DNA of 64,000 nucleotides from Chitinophagaceae bacterium. Its GTDB lineage: Bacteria > Bacteroidota > Bacteroidia > Chitinophagales > Chitinophagaceae. The position numbers were made by a program, and so were the translations under genes. The stretch lies in NCBI GenBank assembly GCA_947446645.1, contig CANFHA010000003.1:212573-276572 (forward strand). The letters run 5' to 3'. Below are positions 61,070 through 64,000 of this stretch, in pieces. The first letter of the stretch is position 1. Each line of letters begins with the position of its first letter. The notes under the pieces are model-generated. The model was not told where the DNA came from. It saw only the letters and a program-made list of their open reading frames with translations, and searched no databases.

Positions 61070-61093
61070 TATTATTTTTACATGCTATTCACT

Positions 61094-61125
61094 AACCCGG
61101 CTGTTCTATACTGCCGGGTTTGTTT
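61094..61125 (+). terminator. Intrinsic terminator after the His-rich lipoprotein gene
   Basis: Stem AACCCGGC / GCCGGGTT with an 11-base loop, then TGTTT. It confirms that the small gene has its own end. Confidence 0.75.
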
Positions 61126-61224
61126 ATATCGTTTACAGGGCGGGGTTTTAGCATTTCCTTGTACCTCCATTTTAAGTAATAATCCTATATTTACACCAGT
61201 TTCGAGCATTTCAAATTACTGATT

Positions 61225-62430
61225 ATGATAAGGACCTATAAGCAGGCATTAAGCATTTTCTCACTTATCCTGTTTTTCACTTTTGGCCTTCCTCCCGCAA
61301 AATCCGTTGCCCAGTACGATGCCTATGTGTCATACAACGACTTTTACGAGAACCTCGCCCCCTATGGCCAGTGGATTGATGATCCGCAGTATGGCTACGT
61401 ATGGTCGCCCAACCAGGATGGCAGTTTTCGCCCATATTATACCAGTGGTCATTGGGTAATGACCGAGTACGGCAACACCTGGATATCAGACTATCCATGG
61501 GGCTGGGCTTGTTTCCACTACGGCCGCTGGACGTTCGATAACTACTACGGCTGGCTCTGGATACCTGGCACCAACTGGGGCCCGGCCTGGGTATGCTGGC
61601 GCTACGGCGATGGCTATTATGGCTGGTCGCCGCTCGGTCCCGGCTACGATCTTAACTCTCAGCTGGGCTATGCCTGCCCCAACGATTGGTGGGTGTTCAT
61701 ACCTCCGCAATACATATACACCGGCAACTATTACCGCTACTGGTATGGCCCGCGTGGCAACAATAATATCGTTAGCCACACCAGCATCATCAACAACACC
61801 TATTCTGCCAATGGCGTATCCTATGTTTCAGGCCCGCACAAAAAGGAGATAGAGCATGTTTCTGGTAAGCCGGTTGAGGTGTATCAGCTGGCTCATAGCA
61901 ACAGCCGCACCACTACAGTGCACAACAGCACAGTCAAAATGTATCGCCCTGCCGAGATCAGGCCCGCGCCAACAGTAAGTGGTCAGCGCCCTGCACCACC
62001 AAATGTGGTAAGTGCCCCGCAGCCTATAAAGTCCACTCCGCAACCGGTAAATACTGCGCAGACAGGTACTCCGCCATTCAGGGAAGATATACCCAAGCCT
62101 GCAGGCCACAGCGATGCCGTAGGCACGCATGTAAACCCAGTTGCAGAGCCGCAGCCGATACAAAAGAAAAACGACAACCGTCCCTATGAGTGGGATGTAA
62201 ACAAGCCAGTACCACAGCCGCCCAAGCCGGAGCCAGCTCCGCGCCCGCAGCCCGTGCAGCCACCAAGAAACAACCCGCAGCCTGCGCCACAACCAAGGCA
62301 GCAGCCGCAGCAACCACAACCGCAGCAGCCAAGGCCGCAACCTATGCAGCCACAGCCCCAGGCGCCACGTCCCGCACCGGCACCACCCGTGCAGCGCACC
62401 ACGCCCACACCTGCGCAACCAAGACGATAA
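61225..62430 (+). CDS. DUF6600-domain protein with Pro/Gln-rich tail
   Basis: A 401-residue exported protein with signal peptide (about 1-29). The N-terminal half is a DUF6600 domain, very rich in Trp, Tyr and Gly: NLAPYGQWIDDPQYGYVW, HYGRWTFDNYYGWLWIPG, WAPAWVCWRYGDGYYGWSPL-type blocks. The last ~150 residues (about 250-401) are Pro/Gln/Arg-rich and probably disordered, with no repeat-array order. DUF6600 proteins in Bacteroidota often accompany FecR/envelope genes; the role is unknown. A hairpin (62451-62478) follows. Confidence 0.8.
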   Translation: MIRTYKQALSIFSLILFFTFGLPPAKSVAQYDAYVSYNDFYENLAPYGQWIDDPQYGYVWSPNQDGSFRPYYTSGHWVMTEYGNTWISDYPWGWACFHYGRWTFDNYYGWLWIPGTNWGPAWVCWRYGDGYYGWSPLGPGYDLNSQLGYACPNDWWVFIPPQYIYTGNYYRYWYGPRGNNNIVSHTSIINNTYSANGVSYVSGPHKKEIEHVSGKPVEVYQLAHSNSRTTTVHNSTVKMYRPAEIRPAPTVSGQRPAPPNVVSAPQPIKSTPQPVNTAQTGTPPFREDIPKPAGHSDAVGTHVNPVAEPQPIQKKNDNRPYEWDVNKPVPQPPKPEPAPRPQPVQPPRNNPQPAPQPRQQPQQPQPQQPRPQPMQPQPQAPRPAPAPPVQRTTPTPAQPRR

Positions 62431-62450
62431 ACAAACGAACTACCTGTAAC

Positions 62451-62478
62451 AAAGATGCTCCGGAAACGGGGCATCTTT
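62451..62478 (+). terminator. Probable terminator of the DUF6600 gene
   Basis: Stem AAAGATGC-T-CC / GG-G-GCATCTTT with loop GGAAAC. It is followed by CGTTATGG rather than a clean T-tract. Confidence 0.55.
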
Positions 62479-62603
62479 CGTTATGGTAATGAGTGGAAGA
62501 GATTTGTACATCCTTTATCTGATACCAGGAAAACTGTAAAAATCGATGTGGCTATCAGCCCCTGCAGCTTCCAGCCCTCACGCATCAACGCTGACTCGTC
62601 ACC

Positions 62604-62659
62604 GTCATTGCGAGCCCCATGGCCAGGCTTTGTGCAAAGAATGGGGGCAAAGCAATCTC
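62604..62659. repeat. GTCATTGCGAG ... AAAGCAATCTC dispersed repeat
   Basis: Ends GTCATTGCGAG and AAAGCAATCTC with an internal GCCCCAT / ATGGGGGC pair. I recall this end pair as a repeat seen across many genomes. It is intergenic. Confidence 0.55.
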
Positions 62660-62684
62660 AAAAAAACATCGGAATATAAATGGT

Positions 62685-63853
62685 TTATTCATAATGGAAA
62701 GAAGCAATCATATCGTGTTGTTTCTTTAGTAAATTTCGGTCTTTAATAAATTGTACCCAATAGTCGGCGCGGTCTCTGGAATCACATCCATAAATCCCAT
62801 TTGAATTGCATAGTTTTTTAGGGTAGCCTAATGTCGTCTTATGACTTAACTCTAATAGCTTTATGATCGCATAAACTTCATTGTCCTGCCTGCCACCGCC
62901 ACCGCCCACGAAAGCGGTAACGACATTATATCTCAGGGCATCGAACACTTTGTCGTAATCCAGAGTAGCATCTGAATTAAAATAGTTGATTTCTGCCTTA
63001 GACAGCATGTTTTTATAAAAATTGTACTCATCAAACTTATTGTAATCCGCTATAAAGGCTTGCAAGGCCGTTATCGTATCAAAATCGCCGTATATGAAAA
63101 ACCCGAAATCACGCTCAAGAAATGAGTATTTTTTCCAGTACGACACTTTGAAATGTATATTTTCAATTGCATTTACAGCTTCGCCAATTTGACTATAACT
63201 GATTTTGGATAATATTTCGGTTAGAGCATCCTCCATTTTTTCAGGGTCACTTATTTTACTGGTTGCAGCTATCTTTTCTTTGACATCCTGTATTGAAAAG
63301 TCTGCATTGGCGTCATTTGTTTTTTTTGCATCAGTAGGTGGTCCGGCGGGTTTTTTACAAATAGACGTTGCTTTCAAAATTTGGCCGCTTATGCTGCTGT
63401 CATTGGTCTGTAGCCGGTTTAATCTTTCAATACCTGAGTTTTGCAAATTTGTGAATTTGTTCAGGTAGTTATTGCAAACCCCTATTATGCCTAGGTTTTC
63501 GAAGAGTGCAGATTTTTTCAGGTATAGTTGCAGTTGCTTACCATCGTTTAATATTTCGATAAAATGCTTTGAGTAAAATACGTCCAAAATTCTACCAGCA
63601 GAATACGTTAACTCCCAGGATTGCTCATAGATAATAGCCCAGTATTCAAAAGCGGTGACGTCTTCAAGGGTAAGGGACTCTATGAGGTTGTCTTCTGTTT
63701 TTCTTCTTTCCGAAAGAGATAGCTTAGATCGAAGTTGTGAAATATTCTTTTGCAGGCTTGAGGTACCAACAAAGTCAATCTTGTTTATTTTGCAATAGCG
63801 TGTCAACAATAACAGCTGCCTCAAAAAACTATAAGGAAAAGTCGGAATGGCGG
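62685..63853 (-). pseudogene. Hypothetical protein, 5' end cut off by the insertion element
   Basis: A protein frame of about 379 residues or more without a credible start. The first start-like codon is a TTG at 63824, but the frame stays open and protein-like upstream (AIPTFPYSFLRQL) to about 63854, where the insertion-sequence end begins. I infer that the gene was interrupted and its first part lies beyond the element or is lost. The body is soluble-looking, with Lys/Asn-rich helices, a Gly run (VGGGGGRQD) and CNSNGIYGCDSRDRADYW near the end. I recognise no domain. Its base composition is AT-rich relative to the neighbours, and it may be accessory. Confidence 0.5.
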
Positions 63854-64000
63854 AGACTGTAAAATAAACTGTGTCAGAAGTTAAATGATTAACTTTAAAA
63901 CACAGGATATGAAAAAGCAGGAACCGATTGATTATGAGTCAATCAAAAAGCAAGCCCTTGAGCAGTTTCGTTCGGGCAAAAGTCTAACCGGGAAAGGAGG
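63854..64000 (+). mobile_element. Left end of an IS256-family insertion sequence
   Basis: The end probably begins near GAGACTGTAAAATAAACTGT (63854), which has the look of an IS256-family terminal repeat, and runs past the window edge. It carries the transposase start described next. The other end and the target duplication are outside the window. Confidence 0.6.
63909..64000 (+). CDS. Transposase, IS256 family (5' part)
   Basis: Only the first 30 codons are in the window (ATG 63909). The sequence KKQALEQFRSGKSLTGKGG matches the conserved start of IS256-family transposases, where ALExxxxGKxLTGKxG precedes the catalytic region. The catalytic DDE residues lie beyond the edge. The start follows an AT-rich segment and the likely terminal repeat. 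Confidence 0.75.
   Translation, partial: MKKQEPIDYESIKKQALEQFRSGKSLTGKG

Noticed and set aside
61828..62418. 196-codon minus-strand Trp/Leu/Arg-rich frame
   Set aside because: Reverse reading of the Pro/Gln-rich tail of the DUF6600 gene; composition is an artefact.

Overview
The window is chromosomal DNA of a member of the Bacteroidota, most likely the Chitinophagia/Chitinophagales branch. Support comes from gldC, type IX secretion (T9SS) C-terminal sorting domains, a TonB-dependent receptor with an N-terminal carboxypeptidase-like domain, DUF4290, DUF4397 and DUF6600 proteins, kynurenine 3-monooxygenase, a MurA with Asp in place of the active-site Cys, starts without clear Shine-Dalgarno sequences, and promoters resembling TTTG-N19-TAnnTTTG. 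The genus cannot be fixed from the sequence. I found no rRNA, tRNA, CRISPR array, prophage or replication origin.

Layout. 0-6.3 kb: secreted M28 peptidase, two duplicated small lipoproteins, a carboxypeptidase-regulatory-domain protein and a 7TMR-DISM histidine kinase whose signal peptide is out of frame at a T8 tract. 6.5-12.2 kb: prfA, a Wzz-like and an O-antigen-ligase-like membrane protein, a LolD/MacB-type ATPase and ispE, which carries an in-frame palindromic insertion. 12.5-16.9 kb: a signalling block of TPR hybrid kinase with Hpt, a receiver tethered to a membrane helix, an ATPase-less histidine-kinase-like protein and a T9SS tail remnant. 17.2-31.1 kb: lutB-like gene, DUF7033-type protein, SDR, L,D-transpeptidase, C-terminal processing protease, pabA, cvpA, yqeY, gldC, RluA-family synthase, ybeY, kmo and recJ. 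31.1-41.8 kb: a PepSY-like/beta-propeller/TonB-receptor operon, secreted proteins, murA, DUF4290 and three tandem DUF4397 lipoproteins. 41.8-49.4 kb: a TPR histidine kinase and the biotin operon bioB-bioF-[DUF1016 nuclease]-bioD-bioA. 49.8-64 kb: an EGF-like lipoprotein broken at a (GT)5 tract, a TMTC-like glycosyltransferase, ccmE-ccmF, a Phd/PIN toxin-antitoxin pair, coaE-yajC-DUF1573-nusB, DUF6600, and at the right edge the start of an IS256-type transposase next to a gene that seems truncated by it.

Most genes are core physiology: cell envelope, cofactors, translation and signalling. The unusual material lies in three places: (i) simple-sequence tracts that put surface or sensor genes out of frame, (ii) several families of short palindromic or AT-rich repeats, some within coding sequence and one family abutting start codons, and (iii) atypical signalling proteins and cargo genes set into conserved operons. 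Domain calls rest on motif recognition by eye; no database search was run.
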